DNA from: CANLBN01 sp050633825
GTDB lineage: Bacteria > Pseudomonadota > Gammaproteobacteria > Pseudomonadales > Cellvibrionaceae
Reading direction: 5' to 3'
DNA length: 34,462 nucleotides
Assembly: GCA_050633825.1 (NCBI GenBank)
Contig: JBOEHG010000068.1
Location: 1-34,462, forward strand
The notes beneath the pieces are model-generated. The model was not told the DNA's origin, made no database searches, and saw nothing but the letters and a program-made list of their open reading frames with translations. Numbering within the stretch: position 1 is the first letter of the stretch; each line of letters starts with the position of its first letter. Below, piece by piece: positions 1 to 7,520 of the stretch. A program made the position numbers and the translations under genes.

Positions 1-3
1 GGC

Positions 4-10
4 GTTATGC
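4..10 (+). other. Right end (R' box) of an integron attC site, cut by the window edge
   Basis: The window opens with GCGTTATGC, the usual shape of the right-hand core of an attC recombination site (G^TT followed by a short variable part). A ribosome binding site and ATG follow within 30 bases, which is the compact spacing typical of gene cassettes. Only the last bases are present, so this call depends on the fuller attC-like site at 1156-1234. Confidence 0.45.
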
Positions 11-35
11 TTTACATGTAGTAAAGGAGTAAGAA

Positions 36-569
36 ATGAGTTTTGAAAGCTGGTTAATATTTTCATCAATTGCATTCATAGCAACTGTAACCCCAGGACC
101 TGCCATACTTCTCGTTTCAACACATAGTGCGGCATACGGTTTAAAGAAAGCAGTAATTACTATTTTGGGAAATGTATCAGGTCTACTTATCATGTCAGCA
201 CTATCTGTGGCAGGCCTGAGCACAATCCTTTTATATTCCACTACAATTTTTATAGCTATTAAGTTTGTGGGAGCCGCCTATCTTATTTATCTTGGTATAA
301 AATTATGGCGCTTTGGCTTTGCCAGTAAAAGTGAAGCAAATACAGAATTAACCAACAATAAAGCTATTTCAATCACAACCTTATATGTCCAAGGCTTATT
401 TATCGCTTTAAGCAACCCTAAAGCAATTACATTTACCATGGCATTATTNNTGGCGAGAAATTTGGGTAAAAGCAAAGTGGCCACAAAAGCATCAAGTTTT
501 TTAGGTAAAGTTTTTGGTTCGGCTTTTATCGCCTCTGGTTTAATTTTAGCAAATGCTTCACAAAAGTAA
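36..569 (+). CDS. LysE/RhtB-family amino-acid exporter, interrupted by an assembly gap
   Basis: This encodes an inner-membrane exporter of the LysE/RhtB family, which pumps amino acids or related small molecules out of the cell. The family N-terminus is clear: a hydrophobic helix leading into TPGPA near residues 18-23, then GLKKA and the helix ending in YLIYLGIKLW. The family motif ALSNPKAI lies near residues 123-130. An AAAGGAG ribosome binding site precedes the ATG. Two undetermined bases (449-450) follow directly after the NPKAI helix. The residues that normally come next in this family (an FPQF-type stretch and another helix) are missing, while the typical C-terminal helix is present in frame. 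The product is 177 aa against about 205 for the family. I infer that sequence was lost at the gap rather than a real deletion. Substrate cannot be told. Confidence 0.8.
   Translation: MSFESWLIFSSIAFIATVTPGPAILLVSTHSAAYGLKKAVITILGNVSGLLIMSALSVAGLSTILLYSTTIFIAIKFVGAAYLIYLGIKLWRFGFASKSEANTELTNNKAISITTLYVQGLFIALSNPKAITFTMALXXARNLGKSKVATKASSFLGKVFGSAFIASGLILANASQK
449..450. other. Undetermined bases (probable assembly gap)
   Basis: The sequence reads nn here, inside the LysE-family gene. The protein lacks roughly 30-45 family residues at exactly this point, so the two Ns probably mark a scaffold join of wrong length rather than two unread bases. Confidence 0.85.
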
Positions 570-595
570 GTATAACATTAAGGGGTCGGTGACAA

Positions 596-1159
596 ATGAA
601 AGCTAAAGAATTACTAGACAAAATCCAGAGCAAGAGCTCTTATGGAATAAAGGGGTATTTAGAGGAAGAAATTGTTTTTCTAGAGAATCTATATGACATA
701 GAAGTCAAAGGTGAATTTAAGGAGTTTTTGATAGGTGCAGGAAGAACAAGTGGGTGTCAATTCAAAAATTTAGGGTATGAATATTACTTTAATCTGTGGC
801 TATCAAAAAATGTTCGCTCAAATGTATTAGGTAATACGGAACTTAAAGAAGATTTTACAAAAATAGCATTTAAAGAAATGAAGGAACAAAAACAGTACGA
901 CCTAAAGAAACATAGATTCTATAAATATATAAATGGAAAACCATTTCATATCTCTTCTGAAAATTTAACTCAAGAAAAGTTCATTCTAACCACTGAAAAA
1001 GACTTAATGGTTTATCAACTAGATACTAACGTAGATGAGATTTTTCCAACAAATGAAAAATTCATTGAATATATAGACAGCTTAATTGATTGGGATTTTA
1101 GTAGCGTTGAGGATGGACGAAGTTGGTCTGGTGAATATGTCATCCCAAAACACATATAA
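596..1159 (+). CDS. SUKH (SMI1/KNR4)-like protein, probable cassette-borne immunity-type protein
   Basis: This is a soluble 187-aa protein, rich in Lys and Glu, with no signal peptide or membrane helix. The N-terminal third (residues 18-52) has the pattern of the SMI1/KNR4 (SUKH) fold: a short helix with EEEI..LE, then a hydrophobic strand, then the helix EFKEFLIGAGR followed by Gly/Ser. Many SUKH proteins are immunity proteins against contact-dependent or polymorphic toxins, and they are common passengers of integron cassettes. No toxin gene is next to it, so a protective role is inference. An AAGGGG ribosome binding site precedes the ATG. Its TAA stop overlaps the start of the attC-like site, a typical cassette arrangement. 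It is separated from the LysE gene by only 26 bases without an attC between them. The gene is visibly more AT-rich than the core genes. Confidence 0.55.
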   Translation: MKAKELLDKIQSKSSYGIKGYLEEEIVFLENLYDIEVKGEFKEFLIGAGRTSGCQFKNLGYEYYFNLWLSKNVRSNVLGNTELKEDFTKIAFKEMKEQKQYDLKKHRFYKYINGKPFHISSENLTQEKFILTTEKDLMVYQLDTNVDEIFPTNEKFIEYIDSLIDWDFSSVEDGRSWSGEYVIPKHI

Positions 1160-1234
1160 CAAGCGGTTCAAAGGCTGTTCCACTTCGTTCCGCTGGGCAT
1201 ATCTATCACTGCGCCCTTTAACTGGGTGTTATAA
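1156..1234 (+). other. Integron attC (59-base-element-like) recombination site
   Basis: A stretch of about 78 bases has outer ends that form an imperfect palindrome. The left arm begins TATAACAAGCGGTTCAAAGG. The reverse complement of the right arm (1211-1233) begins TATAACACCCAGTTAAAGGG. The ends carry the AAC and GTT cores expected of R'' and R' boxes. The interior (TTCCACTTCGTTCCGCTGGG) resembles the folded centre of attC sites in aquatic bacteria. It lies right after the stop of one small gene and about 30 bases before the start of the next. No integrase gene is in the window. Confidence 0.75.
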
Positions 1235-1265
1235 GTCTTTAGAGAAGTAAAAATAGGAAGATGTT

Positions 1266-1529
1266 GTGACCTCAGAAGAACGCTTAAAGGAAATAGACAA
1301 GAAAATATTCCTTCAACAATTCTTTGATGCGCCGGGCACTATCATGGTGGGTTTGGGGCTTTATGCGAAATTTGCGGCAAACGGTAATGCATTTCTTCCA
1401 TTATTAAACAACCCTAATGTAGTTAATGGTATGTTGGTAATGGGCGTGACGATAATGGCATGGGGTGGCTATAAGGTTTTAACTTTGGTTCTCGAAAAAG
1501 CTCGCATTAAAAATGAGCACAACTTATAA
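1266..1529 (+). CDS. Small membrane protein of a gene cassette, unknown function
   Basis: This is an 87-aa protein that I do not recognise. A charged N-terminus (residues 1-14) is followed by two hydrophobic helices, about residues 24-40 and 53-77, and then a short charged tail, so an inner-membrane location is likely. It begins with GTG, preceded by AGGAAG; the nearby ATG at 1261 is in another frame and stops at once. The gene starts just downstream of the complete attC-like site and its stop codon lies within another TATAACAA core, so it fills a cassette exactly. Orphan proteins of this size are typical integron cargo. Confidence 0.6.
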   Translation: MTSEERLKEIDKKIFLQQFFDAPGTIMVGLGLYAKFAANGNAFLPLLNNPNVVNGMLVMGVTIMAWGGYKVLTLVLEKARIKNEHNL

Positions 1530-1570
1530 CAAACCAGTTAATATAAATTGTTGCGCGAAGCTCTCCAAGG
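1524..1570 (+). other. Degenerate attC-like half site at the array end
   Basis: TTATAACAAACCAGTTAA overlaps the stop codon of the preceding gene and matches the left arm of the attC-like site at 1156. No matching right arm with a GTTA core is visible before the next gene. It may be a truncated attC marking the point where the cassette array joins ordinary chromosome. Confidence 0.4.
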
Positions 1571-1630
1571 ACTCGTAAAAAATTGCTATCGCACTTTTTT
1601 TACTTAATTGATACTACACGGGAATATTAT

Positions 1631-1960
1631 ATGCCCCATTGCGAACTTCATTTTAGCGATAACCTTAATATCGATGCCAAAGCTATACTGGCCACCGTAG
1701 AAACGATTATCAATGCTCATGATGCCAATGCACTCGAATGTAAGGGGCGCGCCTACCCAGCATCAACTTATCATCATACACACCTAAAAATAACCGTATC
1801 TTTATTAACGCAACCTCATCGGAATAAGGCCTTTACTCAAGCATTGATGATTGATTTGGAAAAGGAAGTTAAAAAAGCACTATCGCAAAGCTGCTTTTTT
1901 AGCTTATCGGTTGAATATAGCTCTGACTATTATATGACTAATGAACACCTGATCGAGTGA
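1631..1960 (+). CDS. 5-carboxymethyl-2-hydroxymuconate isomerase family protein
   Basis: This is a 109-aa tautomerase-superfamily enzyme related to CHMI (HpaF/HpcD), which isomerises 5-carboxymethyl-2-hydroxymuconate in homoprotocatechuate breakdown. It starts MPHCELHFS. In this family Pro-1, exposed after Met removal, is the catalytic base, which fixes the start at the ATG at 1631 rather than the in-frame TTG 48 bases upstream. The N-terminal strand, the helix with AKAILATVETIINAH and the internal TYHHTHLKITV strand fit a trimeric CHMI-like subunit. No other homoprotocatechuate genes are nearby, so the true substrate may differ. It is convergent with the next gene and sits just outside the cassette array. 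Confidence 0.75.
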   Translation: MPHCELHFSDNLNIDAKAILATVETIINAHDANALECKGRAYPASTYHHTHLKITVSLLTQPHRNKAFTQALMIDLEKEVKKALSQSCFFSLSVEYSSDYYMTNEHLIE

Positions 1961-2069
1961 GATAATTTATCTCGCTATTCACAACAATAGATAACATCAG
2001 ATATTTTAAGCGGTATAATTTTATATAAACTATACCCTAGAAAAAATAACATTATAAGCAATGGAGCAT

Positions 2070-2747
2070 CTACTTTTTATACAAAAAAATCTCTGTTGTC
2101 CCCTGATTCGGTTTGTAAAGATAACGGTATTTTAATTTATCCCTAAACCAATATTTAACATATAAGCTTTCTAGCAAATTATTTTTATCTAAAACTAACT
2201 CGTCTATTTCGACTGTAGTTTTGATACAGACTCTCCTTTTTCCTATTTTCCAGCCAAAACCAGCCGGTGCACGACATAAACCTCTAATATACTTTTCATT
2301 AGGCCTAGAGAGATTATGAATAATGCCTATACCCCGGGGATGACAAGTATAATATTTACGAGAATTGATACTAGGCCGAATACGCTCCCAGACCTTTAAG
2401 GTTTCACCTGTGTGTTTATCATGCCATGATATCGGGCCTTTTCTGATAATTTCACCCGAGGAATATTGATCTGACGGCTGTGATAAAACACTGCGATGAT
2501 CCACTGCATGCATGCAAGGGCCCTGCTTATCTCCATTCCACTCTGCCCCACTCCACAATTGATAAGGAACATATAATTCTCTCGTTGTGCAATCATACAA
2601 ATTAGCGATATGCCATGGATTATCATGGACATAAGGTTTTATGGCACAAGCGTGCTGATGTAAGCGTTCAGCAGCAGAGAGCGTTTTCTCTGCTTGCACA
2701 CTAAAAAAAGGCAAACTAAAAAATAAAAATAAAAAAATGTGCTTCAC
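2070..2747 (-). CDS. Exported protein of unknown function, coupled to a LytTR regulator
   Basis: This 225-aa protein has a clear signal peptide: MKHIFLFLFFSLPFFSVQA, with likely cleavage after AQA-type residues near 19. I do not recognise the mature part. It contains about six cysteines (in AC, DCT, PCMH, TCHP, LCR and VCI contexts), suggesting disulfides in the periplasm or outside the cell, and many aromatic residues. Its ATG overlaps the stop codon of the upstream LytTR regulator gene by four bases (ATGA), so the two are translationally coupled and presumably work together. Secreted effector, sensor accessory and surface protein are all possible; the sequence does not decide. Confidence 0.6.
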   Translation of the reverse strand: MKHIFLFLFFSLPFFSVQAEKTLSAAERLHQHACAIKPYVHDNPWHIANLYDCTTRELYVPYQLWSGAEWNGDKQGPCMHAVDHRSVLSQPSDQYSSGEIIRKGPISWHDKHTGETLKVWERIRPSINSRKYYTCHPRGIGIIHNLSRPNEKYIRGLCRAPAGFGWKIGKRRVCIKTTVEIDELVLDKNNLLESLYVKYWFRDKLKYRYLYKPNQGTTEIFLYKK

Positions 2748-3625
2748 TCGTTTAACTCCGAAAAATGTTGCTTAATATAATGCTCAAATCGCCGACTTAC
2801 AGGTGCCTGCTCACCATGGTGCAGGATGATTTTGACCCCACCATCCGTTACAGACCAACCCCGAATATTATCTTTAGCCACCCAGAAAGAACGATGTATT
2901 TGTATGCCATAGTCATCGGGGATCTCTCTCATTGCTTGGCCAAATTTATACAATATTAGCTCTTGGCCTTGTTTGGTAGTGACACTTAAATAGTGTTCTT
3001 GTGCTTGCAATAACTGCGGCTCTGATTTTATATTTTCTGAGAGCTTGCCAATAAAGCCAGCCGTCATCACCAATGCAGATAAATCAACTGGACTATTGCG
3101 GTGATCTTCCACATTCGTTGACGCTCCCTGACCCTCTGCTGCTCTGTTCGTATGCCCCACAGAAACGTAAAAACGGATAATATAAATCAAGACACCAAAC
3201 ATAAGATGACGAGGCAATATATTCACTGCCATAGTCGTCATCAATGTCGGTAAAAAACCAGTACTTTGTAATTCTCGAATAGCATAGGACGTTGCCGGTC
3301 GACTAGTTGCAATATCAACCATGGATATCGCCAAACCAAAGGGTAACCAACTCACCACTATCGCGATAATAAAGAGAACCTGCTCAGGCCACCCTGTACG
3401 AACCTTCTCAAGTAAAAAATAAATACCAAAGATAAAGCTCAACGCTAAAGATAAATAAAGCATCCAATAGGCGCTTCGCAGCCACCAGCTATCCCCAGGC
3501 CAATAGGCAAAGGTATGTGAGCTTAAATTAAATGCGAAGGTAAGTAATAAGACAAAATATAAACCAAAAGGAGAAGACAAAATTTTCTGTATGGGTTTTA
3601 TGTTCATAAAACGAATGGCACTCAT
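2744..3625 (-). CDS. Membrane-anchored LytTR-domain transcription regulator
   Basis: This 293-aa protein has four hydrophobic helices in the first 155 residues (about 18-36, 50-72, 82-104 and 135-150), then a linker, then a C-terminal LytTR DNA-binding domain (about 195-290). The LytTR part is clear: LQAQEHYLSVTT, an IPDDYGIQIHRSFWV segment and a final PVSRRF. In this family LytTR binds direct repeats in promoters; a membrane-bound form could sense the envelope or a ligand. No receiver domain is present, so it is a one-component regulator. It overlaps the following exported-protein gene by four bases and is divergent from the PEBP gene at 3761. The intergenic region 3626-3760 holds GGCGA repeats that might be binding sites; I could not define them. 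Confidence 0.82.
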   Translation of the reverse strand: MSAIRFMNIKPIQKILSSPFGLYFVLLLTFAFNLSSHTFAYWPGDSWWLRSAYWMLYLSLALSFIFGIYFLLEKVRTGWPEQVLFIIAIVVSWLPFGLAISMVDIATSRPATSYAIRELQSTGFLPTLMTTMAVNILPRHLMFGVLIYIIRFYVSVGHTNRAAEGQGASTNVEDHRNSPVDLSALVMTAGFIGKLSENIKSEPQLLQAQEHYLSVTTKQGQELILYKFGQAMREIPDDYGIQIHRSFWVAKDNIRGWSVTDGGVKIILHHGEQAPVSRRFEHYIKQHFSELNE

Positions 3626-3760
3626 GCACTATCAACGGTAATCACGAATTACGACCGACAAATGGCGAAAATCGTGTTGTGAGTTATTTGGCGATAATAA
3701 TAATAGAAATGGTGGTAATCAGCCACAGCAAAAAATAACTAACATGACTAAGGAGTGTTT

Positions 3761-4294
3761 ATGAACGTCATCAGAGTATCCTCACTGGGGATCATATTTT
3801 TCTTTTTAACCCTATTTACAATAAGTAGTTATGCCGAACAAACATTAACTCTGACCAGTAGTGCTTTTGAGCACAAGGGTGAGCTACCTAAAAAGTATAG
3901 CTGTAACGGTGATGATATATCACCCCCATTAACGATTAGCGGCGCTCCTGAAGGTACGCAGAGCTTTGTTCTTATTATGGATGACCCTGACGCACCTGAT
4001 GGCACCTGGATACACTGGGTTGTTTACAACCTGCCGGGCACAACCACTGAAATACCTGAAAATGCGCCTACACAACACACATGGGATGATGGCACTATGC
4101 AGGGAAGAAATAGTTGGTCTGAAGCAAAGTATGGTGGCGCTTGTCCACCGGATGGACAGCATCGTTACTTTTTTAAACTGTATGCATTAGACACTGTACT
4201 GGATCTAAAAAAGAAGCGATCGCTACGTAAAGTCAAAAAAGCGATGAAAAAACATATTATTGCTGAGACAAAGCTAATGGCCAAATATGGTTAA
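3761..4294 (+). CDS. Periplasmic YbhB/YbcL-family (PEBP, Raf-kinase-inhibitor-like) protein
   Basis: This is a 177-aa phosphatidylethanolamine-binding-protein-family member. After a signal peptide (about residues 1-25, ending SYA) come the family hallmarks: YSCNGDDISPPL, the ligand-pocket motif DDPDAPDGTWIHWVVYN, and GGACPPDGQHRYFFKLYALD. The bacterial proteins bind small anionic ligands, but their physiological role is poorly known. The ATG at 3761 is chosen because AAGGAG lies five bases upstream; the GTG at 3755 overlaps that site. A second family member is encoded at 11750. The basic tail (KKKRSLRKVKKAMKKH) is unusual in an exported protein. Confidence 0.9.
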   Translation: MNVIRVSSLGIIFFFLTLFTISSYAEQTLTLTSSAFEHKGELPKKYSCNGDDISPPLTISGAPEGTQSFVLIMDDPDAPDGTWIHWVVYNLPGTTTEIPENAPTQHTWDDGTMQGRNSWSEAKYGGACPPDGQHRYFFKLYALDTVLDLKKKRSLRKVKKAMKKHIIAETKLMAKYG

Positions 4295-4362
4295 TTAAAG
4301 GGGAGAAAATAAAGGAAGCAGGCCTTACACAGGGATGTGTCTTTTTAACAAAAACATTCATG

Positions 4363-5244
4363 CTAAATTCGATTGTAATGGCTTTTTTTAATCCACTTAT
4401 CCGAAGAGTAGCTCGTGGTAAATTTACTACCGGAATTACTCCAAAAATCGGTTTGATTAAACATCCATTGTGGGTGATATTTTGGTTCATACTTCGCTAA
4501 AGGGTAGCGCTGCTTTCTCCGACCATAGGATTTATCGGTTGCTTCCAACAAATACTCCTTACCCTCTTTAAATAAAACAACCCATGCATGCCCAACACCG
4601 TCAAAATCACCCAGAACAACTCTGGCATCATGTCCCAGCTCTATTAGCCAATCCGCCAATGCAATCGCATGGTCTTCACAATCGCCTCGCGGATAATGAA
4701 AGGCTTGTTGACTGGTCTGCCAACGCTCTTGCTTACCTTTGTGTACGATATGATCATACTGATAACGCTTCTTTTTTGACAGCACATACAAAGGGATAAA
4801 AACATTATCGACTTGATAGGGCATGTAACCCTGTAAAAAGCCATTAACAATATACTGAGTATCATCAAGTCCCGGTGCTGATGCCGTATAATCAGAGCTT
4901 TTGGGAGACGACCATACCAAAAAACCATCTTTTCCCTTATAGCTATCCATGTGCTGCCGTAATATTTTTTGGCTAATCGTTCGCTGTAACTCTAATACGG
5001 TGACAGAACCAAAATGAGGTCGACTATTAATCTCTTCATCTGAAACAACAATATCGGGCAGCTTTTTAGTTCCATAGTAAAGTGCGCCAACAGTATATTG
5101 ATCGGATAAAAAGGCGGCTGGAAAGGGATGTTCAGCATAATACGTTGAATGTAAAAAATAGAATACACCCAATACGCTAATCACGGGCAAGAGTGAGAAA
5201 ATTCCTCTTAATCGAGACAACAAGTGCTCAACCTTTAAAACCAA
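4363..5244 (-). CDS. Membrane-anchored transglutaminase-like cysteine peptidase
   Basis: This 293-aa protein has an N-terminal membrane helix (about residues 13-33) and a periplasmic transglutaminase-like domain. The catalytic triad can be read: Cys189 in PRGDCEDHA, His219 in GVGHAWV and Asp236 in LEATD. Proteins of this fold (BTLCP and LapG relatives) are proteases or transferases acting in the periplasm. The first 17 bases overlap the end of the DUF350 gene, so the two are co-translated, and this pair follows dnaB with short gaps. The tail after residue 245 (YEPKYHPQWMFNQ) extends beyond the core domain. Substrate is unknown; cleavage of a surface adhesin or a peptide-modification role are both conceivable. 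Confidence 0.8.
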   Translation of the reverse strand: MVLKVEHLLSRLRGIFSLLPVISVLGVFYFLHSTYYAEHPFPAAFLSDQYTVGALYYGTKKLPDIVVSDEEINSRPHFGSVTVLELQRTISQKILRQHMDSYKGKDGFLVWSSPKSSDYTASAPGLDDTQYIVNGFLQGYMPYQVDNVFIPLYVLSKKKRYQYDHIVHKGKQERWQTSQQAFHYPRGDCEDHAIALADWLIELGHDARVVLGDFDGVGHAWVVLFKEGKEYLLEATDKSYGRRKQRYPLAKYEPKYHPQWMFNQTDFWSNSGSKFTTSYSSDKWIKKSHYNRI

Positions 5245-5458
5245 AGGTCACTATCAAAGCAACAAATAATAAAATGGTCGATGCAAAAATAGAAACCGCC
5301 AGATTACCTTTTTTCATTTCTTCTTCGATACTGATATTTTTTAATAATTTTCTATCAACAATCAACAGTGCAACCACACTGACATACAATGCAATAACAG
5401 TATAAATTAGATTGATGGATAAATTTATTAACGTCGCGTAAATAAAATCCAATTCCAT
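5228..5458 (-). CDS. DUF350 small membrane protein
   Basis: This is a 76-aa protein with two hydrophobic helices (about 14-34 and 54-73) joined by a charged loop. The loop reads IEEEMKKGNLAVSIF, the conserved (E)EIxxGNxAxAI signature of DUF350, here as a single repeat. An AAAGGAG site precedes its ATG, 23 bases after dnaB. Its 3' end overlaps the transglutaminase-like gene by 17 bases. DUF350 proteins are inner-membrane proteins of unknown mechanism that often lie near polyamine-related or ATP-grasp genes; none is seen here. Confidence 0.8.
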   Translation of the reverse strand: MELDFIYATLINLSINLIYTVIALYVSVVALLIVDRKLLKNISIEEEMKKGNLAVSIFASTILLFVALIVTFGFKG

Positions 5459-5481
5459 AAAAACTCCTTTACTCTTTATTA

Positions 5482-6891
5482 TTAATTATTTGCCATATAG
5501 TCAGGCGCTAAATTCTCAAAGCGGGTATATTTACCCATAAAGGCAGCACGGCAAGTTCCAATTTCACCATTACGCTGCTTACCGATAATTAATTCTGCTA
5601 CGCCTTTTTCGGGACTGTCTTCATTGTAATAGTCATCACGATAGATAAACAAAATCACATCAGCATCCTGCTCAATTGCACCAGATTCCCTCAAATCAGA
5701 GTTCATCGGGCGCTTGTTTGGGCGTTGCTCCACGCCACGATTTAACTGAGACAAAGCAATAACCGGACAGTTATATTCTTTGGCCATGGCTTTTAACGAG
5801 CGAGAAATCTCAGAAATTTCTTGAGTACGCCCTTCACTTGCTCCCACAGTCTGCATCAACTGTAAGTAATCCACCATAATCAAACCGGGTTCACCATGTT
5901 CACGGGCCGTGCGCCGAATACGGGCACGCATATCTTGCGGCGATAAGGCAGCAGTATCATCAATAAACAGCGGCGCACCTTTAAGCTTTTGAACTGCTGC
6001 TGTTAATTTGGGCCAATCTTCTTCGGTTAATTGACCATTACGAATCTTGCCCTGATCAATACGCCCAGTCGATGAGAGCATCCGCATAATCAATGATTCA
6101 GAGGGCATCTCCATACTGAAAACCAAGACAGGCTTTTTCTGGGTAAAAATGGCTGCCTCAACAAAGTTCAATGCTAGAGCCGTTTTACCCATAGAGGGGC
6201 GAGCAGCCAAAATAATAAGCTCTCCGTTTTGCCAACCGGCCGTGCGCTGATCAAGATCAGCTAGCCCTGAACTCAAACCGGTAATATCACTTTTTGAACG
6301 AAATAAGGCATCGATGCGCTCAATGGTATTTTTGAGCAGGCCATCCATACCTTCTAGCCCCCCTTCTTTAGGGCGGCCCTCGGCAATTTCTAAGAGGCGC
6401 TTTTCCGCTAACTGCAATAAATCGTCTGCATCAAGACCTGAAGGGTTATAGCTAGAACGAGAAATATCATTGGCGACATGAATAAGTTGGCGGACTGTTG
6501 CATGCTCTCGCACGATACGAGAATAGGCGACGGTATTAGCAGCACTGGGGGTCGTACCGACAATAGCAGATAACCTTTCCATTCCGCCCACTCTGGCTAA
6601 TTCATCTCGGCGAGATAACTCCTCCGCCAAGGTAACAATATCAAAGGGTTTTTCCGCCTCAGACAAAATGGCCATTGCCTGGAAGATCTGACGGTGAGCG
6701 TCTTTATAAAAGTCTTCAGGCTGTAGGATTTCAGCCACAGAGTCAAAACTATTATTAGCCAACATCAGGCCACCCAAGACAGCCTGCTCCGCCTCAGGGG
6801 AATGAGGAAGTGATTGTCCCTCTACGCCAGTATCATCGTAAACCGTATCGGGAATATCATCTAATGGTAGGGGTTCAGCCTGAGACATCAT
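5482..6891 (-). CDS. dnaB: Replicative DNA helicase DnaB
   Basis: This is the hexameric helicase that unwinds DNA ahead of the replisome. The N-terminal domain starts near residue 27 (LPHSPEAEQAVLGGLM). The RecA-like C-terminal domain carries Walker A ARPSMGKT (about 227-234), the FSMEMP segment, Walker B-type LIMVDYLQLM and the SRSLKAMAKE, SQLNRGVEQRP and DLRESGAIEQDAD motifs. At 469 aa it is full length with no intein in the usual P-loop or DYLQL insertion sites. It is separated from rplI by an intrinsic terminator, so it probably has its own promoter in 6892-6980. DUF350 and the transglutaminase-like gene follow closely. Confidence 0.98.
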   Translation of the reverse strand: MMSQAEPLPLDDIPDTVYDDTGVEGQSLPHSPEAEQAVLGGLMLANNSFDSVAEILQPEDFYKDAHRQIFQAMAILSEAEKPFDIVTLAEELSRRDELARVGGMERLSAIVGTTPSAANTVAYSRIVREHATVRQLIHVANDISRSSYNPSGLDADDLLQLAEKRLLEIAEGRPKEGGLEGMDGLLKNTIERIDALFRSKSDITGLSSGLADLDQRTAGWQNGELIILAARPSMGKTALALNFVEAAIFTQKKPVLVFSMEMPSESLIMRMLSSTGRIDQGKIRNGQLTEEDWPKLTAAVQKLKGAPLFIDDTAALSPQDMRARIRRTAREHGEPGLIMVDYLQLMQTVGASEGRTQEISEISRSLKAMAKEYNCPVIALSQLNRGVEQRPNKRPMNSDLRESGAIEQDADVILFIYRDDYYNEDSPEKGVAELIIGKQRNGEIGTCRAAFMGKYTRFENLAPDYMANN

Positions 6892-6983
6892 AGTATGTTA
6901 ATTATTGATTTTAATCATGTTATAAAACAGAGGGGACATGATAACAGAGACAGTGAAGGCTATCAGTAGAAATGACAGGCAAC

Positions 6984-7018
6984 AAAAAGCCGGACTGTAT
7001 TCAAACAACCCGGCTTTT
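6984..7018 (-). terminator. Intrinsic terminator after rplI
   Basis: Read on the minus strand, AAAAGCCGG (7018-7010) and CCGGCTTTTT (6993-6984) form a nine-base-pair GC-containing stem around a 16-base loop, ending in a run of five T. It lies 25 bases past the rplI stop and separates the ribosomal-protein operon from dnaB. Confidence 0.85.
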
Positions 7019-7042
7019 AAGGTATTCAATAATCAGTGGTGA

Positions 7043-7489
7043 TTATTCTGCTTCAATAACCAACTTAACTGATTGAGTGACTTCACTGTGAACCTGAACA
7101 TCAACGTCATATTCACCGATTTCACGCAATGCGCCTTCAGGCAAACGTACCTCAGATTTTGATACTTCAACACCTGCAGCGGTAATTGCATCAGCAATAT
7201 CACGAGTACCAATTGAACCAAATAGTTTACCTTCATCACCAGCGTTTGCAGCGATCGTCACTGTCAATTCAGCGAGTTTCTGTGCACGTGCTTCAGCAGT
7301 AGATTTCTTTTCGGCTGCTGCTGCTTCAAGTTCAGCTCGACGCGTTTCAAATTCTGATAGATTACCTTCTGTTGCCGGAAGTGCTTTTCCTTGAGGGATC
7401 AAAAAGTTACGACCGAAGCCCGCTTTGACAGCAACCTTATCACCAACATTACCTAATTTACCTACTTTTTCGAGCAGAATAACTTCCAT
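7043..7489 (-). CDS. rplI: 50S ribosomal protein L9
   Basis: This is L9 of the large ribosomal subunit, 148 aa as usual. The N-terminal domain shows MEVILLEKVGKLGNVGDKV and the signature GFGRNFLIPQGKA. A long Ala/Glu-rich connecting helix (about 48-75) leads to the C-terminal domain with KLFGSIGTRDIADAI. It is the last gene of the rpsF-rpsR-membrane protein-rplI operon and is followed by an intrinsic terminator. Confidence 0.98.
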   Translation of the reverse strand: MEVILLEKVGKLGNVGDKVAVKAGFGRNFLIPQGKALPATEGNLSEFETRRAELEAAAAEKKSTAEARAQKLAELTVTIAANAGDEGKLFGSIGTRDIADAITAAGVEVSKSEVRLPEGALREIGEYDVDVQVHSEVTQSVKLVIEAE

Positions 7490-7520
7490 CTCGCTTACCC
7501 TCTTATGTTGAGCACAATCA

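Noticed and set aside
1964..1982. Short inverted repeat (GAGATAA/TTATCTC) after the CHMI-family gene
   Set aside because: Stem of only seven pairs after allowing a loop and no T-run; not called as a terminator.
2765..2959. Plus-strand reading frame opposite the LytTR gene
   Set aside because: It lies entirely inside the clearly coding LytTR domain on the other strand and has no protein-like pattern.
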